A DNA stretch of 47,074 bases from Methanobrevibacter sp. (GTDB lineage Archaea > Methanobacteriota > Methanobacteria > Methanobacteriales > Methanobacteriaceae). Below the pieces are notes generated by a model that was given only the letters and a program-made list of their open reading frames with translations, ran no database searches and was not told the DNA's origin. Made by a program: the position numbers and the translations under genes. Shown here piece by piece: positions 1-9,474 of the stretch. How positions within the stretch are numbered: the first letter of the stretch is position 1; each line of letters starts with the position of its first letter. Location of the stretch: positions 1 to 47,074 of the forward strand of contig JAFUCN010000083.1 of assembly GCA_017459665.1 (NCBI GenBank), read 5' to 3'.

Positions 1-370
1 CACTCCTAGAAACCCATGCAGTGGATGCACTTCCGGTAAATGTCAAACCATTTAAGAAAATATTATCTCCTGAATTTGCATTAATAAGAGTGCTTCTCAA
101 TGAATATAACGTATTTTGAGTTACATAAATATTCCTTCCTACAACATCGCTATCTGCAGCTGCCAACACATTTTCATTGTTCACGCTAACAAGATTGGCT
201 TCATTATAGGATTCTGTTGTTTTGATACTTGTATTGAAGTCTATTTGACTATCAACATCTGTTATTTCCGTTAGATTATAGTTATCATCGTCCTCAAATG
301 CCGTAGACGCTTGAATTGTAAATATAAGAATAATTATAGCCATTATCACGATTAACTTTTTGCCTTTCAT
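1..370 (-). CDS. Adhesin-like surface protein, N-terminal part (runs off the window)
   Basis: The first 123 codons of a minus-strand gene are visible; the rest lies before base 1. It begins MKGKKLIVIMAIIILIFTIQ, a short basic stretch followed by a hydrophobic core and an Ala-containing cleavage region, so a signal peptide. After it come acidic, Asn-rich residues and then a stretch reading NSGDNIFLNGLTFTGSAST, typical of the beta-helix opening of Methanobrevibacter adhesin-like proteins. The start is set by a strong ribosome site, GGGGGTGA, at 381-390. The product should be exported and displayed on the cell wall. Ligand unknown. The family assignment rests on the signal peptide and composition, since most of the protein is not seen. 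Confidence 0.75.
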   Translation of the reverse strand, partial: MKGKKLIVIMAIIILIFTIQASTAFEDDDNYNLTEITDVDSQIDFNTSIKTTESYNEANLVSVNNENVLAAADSDVVGRNIYVTQNTLYSLRSTLINANSGDNIFLNGLTFTGSASTAWVSRS

Positions 371-762
371 TTTTGCGTTTTCACCCCCTGATCCAGTTAA
401 TTAATAAAAATTGAATAAAAATTACAGGCTAATAATTTATATTCGTTGTTATATTTGTATTGCAAATAATATAAATGTTATTAAAAATTTTAAAAAAAAT
501 AGAAAAATAAATGAAAAATTAAAATTTTAACGAAAAAAATTCAATATTAAACATTTAAAACTAAACAGTTCGCAAATTAAAATACCTCAATATAAAATTT
601 ATATTACAAAGTATTTTTTTTAACTAAACAAAACAATAAAATAAAGAATTCCAATTTGAAAATAATCAACAATTAAACATATTGCAGTAAATAGAATAAA
701 CAGTGATACAAAAATAACATGAAAAAATAATCAAAATATAAATTAAAAAAGTAAAATAGAAT
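371..762. other. AT-rich intergenic region with the adhesin promoter
   Basis: No gene seen in 392 bases. An imperfect inverted repeat (430-443 with 468-483) overlaps a minus-strand TATA-like sequence (TTTATATTA, about 470-478), a plausible promoter for the adhesin-like gene, leaving a leader of roughly 75 nt. The rest is nearly pure A/T runs downstream of the CitG-like gene. Confidence 0.45.
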
Positions 763-1638
763 TTAGAAATTTGATTTTAAATAACTGACAAAAATTGAAG
801 CTGCAGTCAAATCGGCAGTTGTTCCGGGATTATACTTGTTTTTAAACAGATAATCATCAAATTCCTTAAGCTTGTCTGAAAAATCAGCCTCGTCTTTAAG
901 ATTAAGCAAATCCCTTGTCATCATTGAGATTTTCAATGCCTCATCTGAACCATATTTTCTTGAAATAAGAGTGTCGGGAACCTGGGACAATATTGTCAGA
1001 AATGTTAAAACGCAGGCATCGTTTTGTGATTTTTCCTCTTTGAGCTCATGATAGGTAGGATAGCCTATTTCAAAAACAGCCGGCATGTCTGAAGTCATCT
1101 CACGAGCAAGCATATCCCATGGAGCTGATATTTTCAATACATCATACATTGTCTGGTTATTATCCTTTAACTCCTGTTTTGCACTGTCACTTGCAACATC
1201 ATATTCGTCCTGGTCACCCATACCGCCGGCATCGGCAATGTTGATTGCATCATACAAGTCACATGCATCGTCAACTGAAGTATTGCCCATCAACAATTTA
1301 ACATTGTCACGAATTTCATCAAATGAATCGCTGATGGCTGCTGCAACTGCAATCGGTGTTGTCATCATGACAATTCCAAGGTTTGTGTTGTTTTTAATCC
1401 ACCTGTCTGTTTCAGCCACAGCCTGAAGAATGTATTTGCCGAGTTTCGGGTTTTCAACATCAACATTTGTACATGCTTCACGGATTGTGTCACCAATTAC
1501 GATTCCGCTGATTACAAAATCCTCAAAGACCATGTCATCATAGTCACGGGTCCTGTGAACGTTACCCGGTTTTGGATAACCGCTTACTTCAAGTGCTGAG
1601 GCAATCTGTGCTATTTTAGCAATTTCAGAAGGATTCAT
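763..1638 (-). CDS. CitG-like triphosphoribosyl-dephospho-CoA synthase family protein
   Basis: 291 aa. The N-terminal motif [17 protein letters not shown] and the later [13 protein letters not shown] match the CitG/MdcB family (PF01874), whose bacterial members make the prosthetic-group precursor of citrate or malonate lyase from ATP and dephospho-CoA. No citrate lyase gene is nearby and methanogens generally lack it, so the substrate here is probably different. From memory, CitG-like proteins also occur in tetrahydromethanopterin-linked C1 gene clusters of methylotrophic bacteria, which hints at a cofactor role; that is inference. Its ATG overlaps the hemB stop by four bases (ATGA), so the two genes are translationally coupled. 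Family certain, function not. Confidence 0.8.
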   Translation of the reverse strand: MNPSEIAKIAQIASALEVSGYPKPGNVHRTRDYDDMVFEDFVISGIVIGDTIREACTNVDVENPKLGKYILQAVAETDRWIKNNTNLGIVMMTTPIAVAAAISDSFDEIRDNVKLLMGNTSVDDACDLYDAINIADAGGMGDQDEYDVASDSAKQELKDNNQTMYDVLKISAPWDMLAREMTSDMPAVFEIGYPTYHELKEEKSQNDACVLTFLTILSQVPDTLISRKYGSDEALKISMMTRDLLNLKDEADFSDKLKEFDDYLFKNKYNPGTTADLTAASIFVSYLKSNF

Positions 1639-2639
1639 TCTATCACATCATTTAAAAGAAGATATGGTGCAAAATTAGTGATTATCAAGTCCGCTCCTGC
1701 CCTTTTGATTGAAAGTAAAGACTCAAGAATGGCCCTTTCTGTGAGATATCCTTTTTCAATAGCTGCCATAAGCATGGAATATTCACCGCTTACGTTATAT
1801 GCAACCAGAGGCAGCATGAATTCGTCACGAACCATTCGGACAACATCAAGGTAAGGAAGTGCAGGCTTAACCATTAAAAAGTCAGCACCCTCAATAACGT
1901 CAAGTTCACATTCCCTTATGGCTTCAACAGCATTTGCAGGATCCATCTGATATGATTTCCTGTCTCCCAGATGTGGTGATGAACATGCTGCAACCCTGAA
2001 CGGTTCATAAAATGCAGAGGCATATTTGGCAGAATATGACATAATCATTACATTATAAAAACCATTTTCATCTAAAGTTTCACGAATTGCACCCACTCTT
2101 CCATCCATCATATCTGAAGGTGCAACAATATCTGCTCCAGCTTCAGCGTGAGAAAGTGCAACTTTAGCAATGTAAGGTAGGGATTCATCATTCAATATTT
2201 CGATTCCATCATCAGTATCCTCATTTTCCTCAATCATGCCGCAATGGCCATGAGAAGTGTACTGGCATAGACAGACATCACTGATAACAACAAGATTTGT
2301 TTCCTTTTTGAGTTTGCGAATAGCTTTTTGAACGATTCCTGTTGCAGAGTAATCAGGAGAAGCTATTTCATCTTTGGTGTCCTCTTTTGGAATTCCAAAT
2401 ACGATAATTGACTTTAAACCCTTAGCTTCAAGCTGTTTTGCAAACTCAACTCCACTATCCAAAGAATACCTGAATTCACCGGGAAGTGATGAAATCTCTT
2501 CCTTTTCATCACCTTCAAGTTCCTCTTTAAAGTAAATAGGATAAATCAAATCTTCTTTTTCAAGTTTGGTTTCACGGACAATATCTCTTATTTTAGCATT
2601 TTTTCTAAGTCTTCTCATTCTTGTTGTGGGAAATTGCAT
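1635..2639 (-). CDS. hemB: Porphobilinogen synthase (delta-aminolevulinic acid dehydratase)
   Basis: 334 aa from the ATG at 2639, which has an AGTGATT ribosome site; a GTG three codons upstream (2648) is possible but less likely. The enzyme condenses two 5-aminolevulinate molecules to porphobilinogen, the first common step to sirohaem, F430 and corrinoids, which methanogens need. Numbering from this ATG, the two Schiff-base lysines are about Lys205 ([15 protein letters not shown]) and Lys258 ([10 protein letters not shown]). The zinc-site cysteines are Cys123, Cys125 and Cys133 in [14 protein letters not shown], so this is the zinc-dependent type. Full family length. First gene of a two-gene operon with the CitG-like gene. 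Confidence 0.97.
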   Translation of the reverse strand: MQFPTTRMRRLRKNAKIRDIVRETKLEKEDLIYPIYFKEELEGDEKEEISSLPGEFRYSLDSGVEFAKQLEAKGLKSIIVFGIPKEDTKDEIASPDYSATGIVQKAIRKLKKETNLVVISDVCLCQYTSHGHCGMIEENEDTDDGIEILNDESLPYIAKVALSHAEAGADIVAPSDMMDGRVGAIRETLDENGFYNVMIMSYSAKYASAFYEPFRVAACSSPHLGDRKSYQMDPANAVEAIRECELDVIEGADFLMVKPALPYLDVVRMVRDEFMLPLVAYNVSGEYSMLMAAIEKGYLTERAILESLLSIKRAGADLIITNFAPYLLLNDVIE

Positions 2640-2681
2640 AATAATCACTTATATTAAATATTTGATTTGGAAATATTTAAA

Positions 2682-2776
2682 ATTTTAATAATTGACCTCA
2701 CTTCGTAAAATTGCCCCCACATTGAAAAATTGCCTTGAGCGTGTAAAATTGATTTAAGTTCGTAAAAACCAATATT
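2682..2776. repeat. Degenerate 19-bp tandem repeat, five units (IS21-end-like)
   Basis: An AAAATTG core recurs with an exact 19-base period at 2688 (one mismatch), 2707, 2726, 2745 and 2764 (degenerate). The best unit reads CTTCGTAAAATTGCCCCCA (2701-2719). Several IS21-family elements carry serial AAAATTGACC-like repeats of about this spacing at their ends, where the transposase binds. No transposase is nearby, so this could be an orphan end or simply a diverged repeat. Confidence 0.5.
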
Positions 2777-2881
2777 GAATAAATCTGGAAAATGTTTGGA
2801 AGATATACTGAAAAAAGATATATATGTTGAGGAAAAATAGAATAATAAGTGCAGTCGACTGTTAGATTTTTAGGTGAAAAT

Positions 2882-3380
2882 ATGAAAACAAAATTTAACA
2901 TTTTTGATAAACATGGATATCTTCCAAAGGGTATACACAAAATGACACTTGAAGAAGTAGAAGAAACATTTTCTAAAAACAAGTCATTAAAACGCCAAGA
3001 AATCATGGCAGAATACAAAAAACATCTAAAAGATCTGAAAGATACAGGGTATTATGTTGACCATTGGATAGATGGCAGTTTTGTTACATCAAAAGAAAAC
3101 CCTAAGGACATAGACACATTAACCGAATTTGATGCAACAAAAATCATCGAAAATAATGACAAAGAGAAAAATAGATAACTTAATTAAAGAATCTCATCTA
3201 AAAAGTAACAAACTTTGTCATTCATTCAAAGTGTATAGATACCCTCCTGACGATTATGAGAATTACAAAAGATACATCAACAACAAACGAAGAATCCTCA
3301 TTATTCTGTTTGGAAGCGACAAAGAAAATATTCCAAAAGGAATTGTTCATTTAGTTGGGGGAATGCAAAATGTTATTTAA
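2882..3380 (+). pseudogene. DUF6932-like protein, split by a frameshift
   Basis: The first part (ATG 2882, ribosome site AGGTGAAA) gives 98 codons starting MKTKFNIFDKHGYLPKGIHK and carries IDGSFVTSKENPKDID, the signature of DUF6932, a nucleotidyltransferase-like family. It stops at 3178. The missing C-terminal half continues in another frame from about 3167 to 3380 (SHLKSNKLCHSFKVYRYPP ... IPKGIVHLV). Removing one A from the AAAAA run at 3167-3171 joins both parts into one protein of about 165 residues. The cause could be a real mutation, a slippery site or a sequencing error. The downstream gene starts inside its last codons, so the pair was probably co-translated. Such families often sit in defence or toxin-antitoxin-like pairs; activity is not shown here. 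Confidence 0.65.
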
Positions 3381-4017
3381 AACAATAGAAGAATTCAACA
3401 AAGAATTAACAGAAATGCAAAATGAAATAGATGACACTGAAGAATATCTTAAAAAACATCCAAAAGAATATGGAACTCGAGGAAATTTCAAAACAATGAA
3501 AGAATTATATGAAATATTCAAACAAGACAAAATCAATTTCATCAACGACTTAAACGACATGGATTTGAAACTCAAAGGCGATGAGTTAAGAACCCCTTTA
3601 CTGTTACCAGACATGTATTCATTGGGCAATGCATTTACCATGGCCAATCATTCAGTTACTAATTTGTTAACTGAAACTAACTTAAACGAAGAATTGACAG
3701 TTAAAGAAGTATCATTAGGATCATATAATATCAAGTTTGCATTTCAAAATCCGACTGAAGACGATGTGACAAGAAAATCTCCAAGAAAACAGGGGCTTGT
3801 AAAACTCTTTGATTACATCAAATGCGGAGAGGATATTGAAAAACTGAAAAAGGAAGCTGGACCTGATGGAAAAGATTCATTGATTGCTTACAGGAATTTT
3901 CTAAAGGAAATCGTTGAAAACCACGCTGACTTTACACTATCCACTGAAAAGGGTACACTTAAAGCCGGACTTGCACTTGAACAGTCCAAATTCCTATGCG
4001 AAAATTTAAACATTTAA
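3370..4017 (+). CDS. Conserved hypothetical protein paired with the DUF6932 gene
   Basis: 215 aa from the ATG at 3370, chosen because GGGGGA lies seven bases upstream; an in-frame TTG at 3355 would overlap that ribosome site. I do not recognise a family. The first 75 residues are charged and probably helical (TIEEFNKELTEMQNEIDD), followed by a mixed region with LRTPLLLPDMYSLGNAF and a Lys-rich C-terminal half. There is no signal peptide or membrane segment. The start overlaps the end of the frameshifted DUF6932 reading frame by 11 bases, which points to coupled translation and a two-gene module. Confidence 0.7.
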   Translation: MLFKTIEEFNKELTEMQNEIDDTEEYLKKHPKEYGTRGNFKTMKELYEIFKQDKINFINDLNDMDLKLKGDELRTPLLLPDMYSLGNAFTMANHSVTNLLTETNLNEELTVKEVSLGSYNIKFAFQNPTEDDVTRKSPRKQGLVKLFDYIKCGEDIEKLKKEAGPDGKDSLIAYRNFLKEIVENHADFTLSTEKGTLKAGLALEQSKFLCENLNI

Positions 4018-4065
4018 AAACATTGAAAGACAAATATTTCATCAATTGTTAAAAAGAGGCCAAAC

Positions 4066-5160
4066 ATGTCAAATTCAATTGGAGAAAAATTTAAGATAAC
4101 CAGTTTCGGTTCAAGTCACGGAAAAGCATTAGGTGCTGTTGTTGATGGATGTCCTGCAAATCTCGAATTAAGCGCAGAAGATATTCAAAAAGAGCTTGAT
4201 AAAAGAAAACCTGGAACAAGCAAAGTAACTACAGCAAGAAAAGAAGCTGATGAAGTTCAGATATTGTCTGGAATTTTTGAAGGTAAAACAGACGGCACTC
4301 CAATTACCGGCGTCATTTTTAACACAAACCAGCATTCCAAAGACTATTCCATGTTTGAAAACACCCCCCGCCCATCCCACGGCGATTACGGTTGGATGAT
4401 GAAATACGGCAACTACGACTACAATGGCGGAGGAAGAGGAAGCGGAAGAGTCACTATCGGCCAGGTTATCGGTGGTGCAATAGCTAAAAAGCTACTGAAA
4501 ACCCAAGGCATTGAAATCATATCACATGTAACCCAGATTGGTGATGTAAAAGCTCAAAATAATGATTTAAAATTAATCAAAGAAAACATTGAGAAAAATC
4601 CAATCAGATGCGGAGATTTAAATGCAGCAAAAGAAATGGAAGAGCTTATTTTAGCCAAAAAACAAGAGGGAGATTCCATTGGAGGCATTGTGGAGACAAT
4701 CGCAACAGGAGTTCCTGCAGGTCTTGGGGAACCTGTTTTCGGCAAGCTTGACGGAGACCTTGCAAGAGCATTGATGAACATCGGTGCCGTTAAAGGAGTT
4801 GAAATAGGCCTAGGATTTGATGTTGCAGCACATACCGGAAGTGAAATCAACGACGAATATGAGATTAACGATAATAAAATCACTACCAAAACAAACAATT
4901 CCGGCGGAATAATCGGCGGAATGAGCAATGGAATGCCAATCATATCAAAAATTGCAGTTAAACCTACACCATCCATTTCCAAATGTCAAAATTCAGTCAA
5001 TCTGGAAAAAATGGAAAATGAAAAAATAGAAATCAAAGGCAGACACGATCCTTGCATCTGTCCGAGAGTGACTGTTGTAGCTGAAGCCACAACAGCAATC
5101 GTTCTAGCAGACCACATGATACGTTCAGGATTTATCCACCCAAGCAATCTAAAATATTAA
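4066..5160 (+). CDS. aroC: Chorismate synthase
   Basis: 364 aa, full length. It converts 5-enolpyruvylshikimate-3-phosphate to chorismate with reduced FMN, the last shikimate step. Family signatures are clear: [18 protein letters not shown] at the N-terminus, the basic HKPG-like [10 protein letters not shown] region, [34 protein letters not shown], and the C-terminal [17 protein letters not shown]. Ribosome site GAGG precedes the ATG. It stands 48 bases after the hypothetical gene and ends convergently with the MBL-fold gene, the two stop codons overlapping at 5157-5160. No other aro genes are in view. Confidence 0.98.
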   Translation: MSNSIGEKFKITSFGSSHGKALGAVVDGCPANLELSAEDIQKELDKRKPGTSKVTTARKEADEVQILSGIFEGKTDGTPITGVIFNTNQHSKDYSMFENTPRPSHGDYGWMMKYGNYDYNGGGRGSGRVTIGQVIGGAIAKKLLKTQGIEIISHVTQIGDVKAQNNDLKLIKENIEKNPIRCGDLNAAKEMEELILAKKQEGDSIGGIVETIATGVPAGLGEPVFGKLDGDLARALMNIGAVKGVEIGLGFDVAAHTGSEINDEYEINDNKITTKTNNSGGIIGGMSNGMPIISKIAVKPTPSISKCQNSVNLEKMENEKIEIKGRHDPCICPRVTVVAEATTAIVLADHMIRSGFIHPSNLKY

Positions 5161-6086
5161 TCAAGATTCTTTTTCAATATGGAAAGCTCATCAAATTCAT
5201 GATTCTTAAATGACTGCTGATAAGCATTTCTTCTTTCATTTTTAAACATCTTATGAGATGTTGAGTGAACGACAGAATCAACATCCTTAAGAGAAATCAA
5301 TCTGAAGCGTTTAGGATTGTTATAGTTAACATTAAATGACAATCCGTCAAATGCAGCAATAACCTTAACACCTGTTCTTTTTGAAATCTTTTTAGCCTCA
5401 GTGACGGGATTGTTTGAAATCATCTTAAGGCCTAAATGAGTCATTACGGCAACCTGCGGTTTTACTTCCTCAATAAGTTTGACAAAATCAGTTGAACACA
5501 TATGTCCGGGAATAGATTTGTTCCCAGGGCGCAGAACACTTGCTATTAATATATCTGCTCCTTCATGGTCTTTTGCAAGTCCATCAAAGTATCCTGTATC
5601 TGAAGTGTATGAAACCTTAAATCCTTTGTAGTCTATCTGAAATCCGACACCTGCGGGATCACCATGCTCTGTTCTTGTACCCTTGACCTTGATTTTATCC
5701 ACATTACTGACTTCATCAGGTTTTAAGACTACAACATCCGAATTGGATTGATGATAGCTGGAAATGCATGGACCCCATTTATCATAACCTTCCAAAACGC
5801 TGGTGCTTCCAACAATGGTTCCCATCTTTTTGGTCATTCCTCTTGTCATTGCCTCAATGAGGATTTCAGCATCATTATAATGGTCTGTGTGTGAATGGGA
5901 CACAAACACTCCACTTAAGTTGCGGGGATTGAATCCGAACTGGTATGTTCTGATTAGAGCACCTGGACCCGGGTCAATATGATAATTTTTACCGCCAAGA
6001 TTATCTATCCTGAATCCTCCGGTCATTCTTCTTTGTGATATTGCGGAAAATCTTCCGCCACCACTACCAAGAAACGTAATTTTCAT
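5157..6086 (-). CDS. MBL-fold metal-dependent hydrolase
   Basis: 309 aa with the metallo-beta-lactamase fold. The metal motif HSHTDH is at residues 64-69, with later ligand candidates in YTSDTGYF and MTHLGLKM. The N-terminus [20 protein letters not shown] resembles RNase Z- or PhnP-like phosphodiesterases of this superfamily, so a phosphodiester or cyclic nucleotide substrate is plausible but not shown. The last 60 residues ([20 protein letters not shown]) are rich in Asn and Lys and look like an extra tail. It starts nine bases after the DUF2121 gene and is probably co-transcribed with it. Confidence 0.8.
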   Translation of the reverse strand: MKITFLGSGGGRFSAISQRRMTGGFRIDNLGGKNYHIDPGPGALIRTYQFGFNPRNLSGVFVSHSHTDHYNDAEILIEAMTRGMTKKMGTIVGSTSVLEGYDKWGPCISSYHQSNSDVVVLKPDEVSNVDKIKVKGTRTEHGDPAGVGFQIDYKGFKVSYTSDTGYFDGLAKDHEGADILIASVLRPGNKSIPGHMCSTDFVKLIEEVKPQVAVMTHLGLKMISNNPVTEAKKISKRTGVKVIAAFDGLSFNVNYNNPKRFRLISLKDVDSVVHSTSHKMFKNERRNAYQQSFKNHEFDELSILKKNLD

Positions 6087-6095
6087 TTAAATCAC

Positions 6096-7019
6096 TCATA
6101 GAGAACATAGGATGATATCACATCGAAGCAGTATTGATTTGTCCTTTTTAAGACACAGGTTCTCATTTTCAATGATGACTTTATCTCCCAATTTAACATC
6201 ATCACTATCGCTGAACATCAATACGTTTTGACCAGGAGCAGCCAGCTGTTTCCAGTTTCCGTCCATTGCCTGTGTTTTATCGTTCAGCTTGACCTGTATC
6301 ATATTTCCGTCAACAGCTGCGACATTACCCACTTCGCCCTTATCTATGATTTTGCTTGCCATGTTAATGGCTATATTCTGCTGGACGATTTGCTCGGTTA
6401 GCTCCTGTCTGAATTTAGTCAAAACCTTAACATCATTGTCAATAGTGATATTCAAATGCCTTTGAGCCTCGGAAGCTGAGAATTTAGGTTCCTGAATCAA
6501 AACATCAAATTTATCCCCAACAGTAGGGGTTTTTGATGCAACTTCGCTCAGGATTTCCTCAAAAATATCTCCCATATATCTTAGACTTTGTGATGCTTTC
6601 CATTTTCTGGATATCAATGTTTCAGCCATCTTTTTGGCGAAATTGTTACCGAATATAATAATTCCTTTCTCACCAGCCTTACGTGAAGTTACCTCAGAGC
6701 CTACAAGTTCAACAAGTTGATATCCATTTGTAGTCCCATAAATCCTGCGCCTTTTTGTTTCAAAAGTTCCTTTAGTGCTAACTTCACCTCTAACTGTGTT
6801 TCCAACAATTTTTAGCTTATTTGCATCATCAGTAATTTTAATTGAGATTCCAAGCTCAGAAGCTCTTTTATCAAAATCATCGTCATTTGATATTTTTCCA
6901 TCATATAATTCTTTTTCTAACTTTTCCAAATTCTCTTTATCACCGAAATACCCTATCTTTCTTTTATCACTCGCCATTACACATCCTTTTTTACCTATGT
7001 AAGCAATAATTAAGCTCAT
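6096..7019 (-). CDS. DUF2121 methanogen protein with a proteasome-like N-terminus
   Basis: 307 aa. The start, MSLIIAYIGKKGCVMASDKR, follows the pattern of proteasome-type Ntn hydrolases (a short strand, then G-x-V-x-A-x-D-x-R). The protein matches my memory of DUF2121, a family restricted to methanogens and treated as a proteasome homologue. There is no Thr, Ser or Cys at position 1 after a visible propeptide; Ser2 is the nearest nucleophile if Met is removed. The C-terminal third (about 215-307) forms a separate part with beta-rich, barrel-like sequence (GNVAAVDGNMIQVKLNDKTQ). Ribosome site AGGGGA precedes the ATG. First gene of a two-gene operon with the MBL hydrolase. Substrate unknown. 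Confidence 0.7.
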   Translation of the reverse strand: MSLIIAYIGKKGCVMASDKRKIGYFGDKENLEKLEKELYDGKISNDDDFDKRASELGISIKITDDANKLKIVGNTVRGEVSTKGTFETKRRRIYGTTNGYQLVELVGSEVTSRKAGEKGIIIFGNNFAKKMAETLISRKWKASQSLRYMGDIFEEILSEVASKTPTVGDKFDVLIQEPKFSASEAQRHLNITIDNDVKVLTKFRQELTEQIVQQNIAINMASKIIDKGEVGNVAAVDGNMIQVKLNDKTQAMDGNWKQLAAPGQNVLMFSDSDDVKLGDKVIIENENLCLKKDKSILLRCDIILCSL

Positions 7020-7321
7020 TAAATATCCCCTAATTATATAATATATCCTAAAATTTTTAGAATATCAAAATTTATTAACTTATTAATAAGTATATTCATC
7101 ATACATTATAAGTTTATACAATAATTCAAAAATTCTAATTAATGATTAACAAAACAAAAAAATAACCAAATAATATCTAAATCAAACAAAAAGCCATGCT
7201 CTTCTTAAATGAATGAATATGTTTAAATAATAATATTAACTAAAATATGTATAGAATAATTCTTAATTATTTATCATTATAAATAGCTATAATGATTATA
7301 AAATTATAAGGAGAAAAACTT
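7020..7321. promoter_or_regulatory. Divergent promoter region, DUF2121 and acetyl-CoA synthetase
   Basis: 302 bases between divergent genes. A minus-strand TATA-like run (7031-7046) sits close before the DUF2121 start. A perfect 14-bp palindrome ACTTATTAATAAGT lies at 7078-7091 and could be an operator. The plus-strand gene has ribosome site AAGGAG just before 7322. No small ORF worth calling. Confidence 0.4.
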
Positions 7322-9418
7322 ATGAAAGATCTCAATAAGATGTTTAAACCTGAATCTGTGGCTGTTATTGGAGCATCCAACACCCCTGGAAAAGTAGGAT
7401 ACATCATCGTGGATAACCTCATAAACGACGGTTTTGAAGGTGAAATATATCCTGTAAATCCAAAAGGTGGAGAGATTCTAGGCAAAAAAGCATATGCAAA
7501 TATAAAAGACATACCTGGAAAAGTAGACTTGGCGATAATAACAATCCCTTCACCATTCGTAAATCCGACCGTTAAAGACTGTGGTGAAAAAGGCGTGGAA
7601 AACATGGTAGTTATTACAGCCGGTTTTAAGGAAGTAGGCGAAGAAGGTGCTAAATTAGAAGCTGAACTAACAGCCTTAGGTGAAGAATACGGTATAAACA
7701 TTATTGGACCAAACAGTTTAGGAATTACCGATTCACACACACCGTTAAATGGATCATTTTCACAAATGATGCCACCAAAAGGAAACATGGCATTTATCTC
7801 ACAAAGTGGAGCTATGATGGTGGCAATTATCGACTGGAGCGTAACTTCAGGAATAGGATTCAGTAAAGTTATCAGTTTAGGTAACAAGGCAGGAGTAACC
7901 GAAATTGAACTTCTGCAATACCTGGCCGAAGATGACGAAACTGCAGTAATTATCTGTTATTTAGAATCCATTTCAGACGATGAAGACTTCCTAAGGACCA
8001 TGAGGGAAACTGCAGTCAAAAAACCAATTATCGTGCTTAAATCCGGTTCAAGTTCTGCAGGAGCAGCCGCTGCATCCTCACACACAGGAGCGCTGGCCGG
8101 CAGTGACTTGGCATTCGATACATCCTTTAGACAATCAGGAATAATGCGTGTAGAAACAATGGCGGAATTATTCGACTTAGGTTTAGCATTCTCCAAAGCA
8201 CCGCTTCCAAAAGGTGACAATGTAGCTATCATTACCAACGCAGGTGGTGGGGGAGTACTTACCGTGGATGCGATGGAAAAAGTTGGTCTAAACCTTGTTC
8301 AGTTCGATGAAGAGACAACCGCAAAACTGAAAGAATGCGTTACTGAAGAAGGAAGTGCCAAAAACCCTATTGACGTATTAGGTGACGCACCGGTAAGCAG
8401 ATATAAAGAATCATTGGAAATTGTCTTAGGATATGATGATGTTGACAGTTTAATTATTATGGTATGTCCTACAGCATCAGCAGATCCTGACGGAATTGCA
8501 CAAGCAATCCTTGAAGAGAGAAAAGAATTCGACAAACCAATTATCGTTGTAAACATGGGTGGACCATCCTTTGAAGCTGCAAATGAAGCTTTAAGAGAAA
8601 ATGGTGTTCCAACATACGTATTCCCTGAAACTGCAGTAACTGCACTTGAAGCAATGACAAGATTTGCAAAATTAAAAGAAAGAGAATACGACGATGTTGT
8701 CGAAAAAGTTGATGATGTTGACAAAGATGCAGTAAAAGCAATATTCGACAAGGTAAAAGCTGACGGCAGAGACACATTACTTGGTAGTGAAGCATATGCT
8801 GTAGCTGAAGCTTACGGAATTTCAGCAGCACCAATCAAACTATCCACAAGTGCTGATGAAGCAGCACAGCTCGCTGAAGAAATGGAATTCCCGGTTGTGC
8901 TTAAAATTGCATCAGATAAAATCTTACACAAATCAGATATCGGTGGTGTAAAAGTCGGAATTGAAACTGCTGAGCAAGCAAAAGAAACATTTGACGAAAT
9001 CATGGCAAATGCAAAAGCTGCTCACCCAGACATCATTCCTGATGGTGTTGAAGTGCAGAAAATGATGGACTCCGGTGAAGAAGTCATTGTAGGTATGATT
9101 CGTGACAAACAATTCGGACCAATGATTGCATTCGGTATGGGTGGAATCTACGTTAACCTAATTGAAGACGTTTCATTCAACCTCGCAAAAGGATTAAGTT
9201 CACAGGAAATTGATGAACAAATCGAATCCACAAAAGTATCCAAATTACTTGCAGGATACAGAGGAGAAGCACCTTGCGATGTTGAAGAAGTCAAAGAAGC
9301 TATTAAAAGGGTAGCAAGATTAACCTTAGACTTCCCAGAAATATCCGAGCTAGACATAAACCCAATCTTCGTTTACGAAGAAGGTTCAAGCGCACTCGAT
9401 ATCAAAATCAAATTATAA
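7322..9418 (+). CDS. Acetyl-CoA synthetase (ADP-forming), fused alpha and beta subunits
   Basis: 698 aa. It interconverts acyl-CoA + ADP + Pi with acid + ATP + CoA in the cytoplasm. Domains in order: a CoA-binding Rossmann domain (about 5-130, SVAVIGASNTPGKVGY), succinyl-CoA-ligase-like domains (about 150-460) with the phosphohistidine His254 in SSHTGALAGSD, and an ATP-grasp domain (about 475-698) containing PVVLKIASDKILHKSDIGG and the C-terminal ELDINPIFV. The single-chain alpha-beta arrangement is one of the known layouts; some archaea have separate subunits. Acetyl-CoA is the likely substrate, but other acyl groups cannot be excluded. Monocistronic, closed by the hairpin at 9417-9436. Confidence 0.93.
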   Translation: MKDLNKMFKPESVAVIGASNTPGKVGYIIVDNLINDGFEGEIYPVNPKGGEILGKKAYANIKDIPGKVDLAIITIPSPFVNPTVKDCGEKGVENMVVITAGFKEVGEEGAKLEAELTALGEEYGINIIGPNSLGITDSHTPLNGSFSQMMPPKGNMAFISQSGAMMVAIIDWSVTSGIGFSKVISLGNKAGVTEIELLQYLAEDDETAVIICYLESISDDEDFLRTMRETAVKKPIIVLKSGSSSAGAAAASSHTGALAGSDLAFDTSFRQSGIMRVETMAELFDLGLAFSKAPLPKGDNVAIITNAGGGGVLTVDAMEKVGLNLVQFDEETTAKLKECVTEEGSAKNPIDVLGDAPVSRYKESLEIVLGYDDVDSLIIMVCPTASADPDGIAQAILEERKEFDKPIIVVNMGGPSFEAANEALRENGVPTYVFPETAVTALEAMTRFAKLKEREYDDVVEKVDDVDKDAVKAIFDKVKADGRDTLLGSEAYAVAEAYGISAAPIKLSTSADEAAQLAEEMEFPVVLKIASDKILHKSDIGGVKVGIETAEQAKETFDEIMANAKAAHPDIIPDGVEVQKMMDSGEEVIVGMIRDKQFGPMIAFGMGGIYVNLIEDVSFNLAKGLSSQEIDEQIESTKVSKLLAGYRGEAPCDVEEVKEAIKRVARLTLDFPEISELDINPIFVYEEGSSALDIKIKL

Positions 9419-9450
9419 TTTCTCTTTTGAGAAATTACTCTTTTTTTCTT
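9417..9450 (+). terminator. Hairpin terminator after the acetyl-CoA synthetase gene
   Basis: Perfect 8-bp stem AATTTCTC/GAGAAATT with a TTTT loop (9417-9436), followed by T-rich tracts to about 9456. It begins at the end of the stop codon. Confidence 0.7.
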
Positions 9451-9474
9451 TTTTTAGTCACTTATGGTGATGCT

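Noticed and set aside
4040-4053. ATCAATTGTTAA before aroC as another copy of the operator
   Set aside because: Only one half-site matches; the dyad is not complete and the gene is unrelated.
8541-8834. Long Leu/Gln-rich open frame on the minus strand inside the acetyl-CoA synthetase gene
   Set aside because: It is the antisense of a well-conserved domain; composition is an artefact of codon use on the other strand.
9427-9474. Upstream extension of the small acidic gene beginning at a TTG in the terminator hairpin
   Set aside because: It lies inside the terminator and the ATG at 9475 has a good ribosome site.
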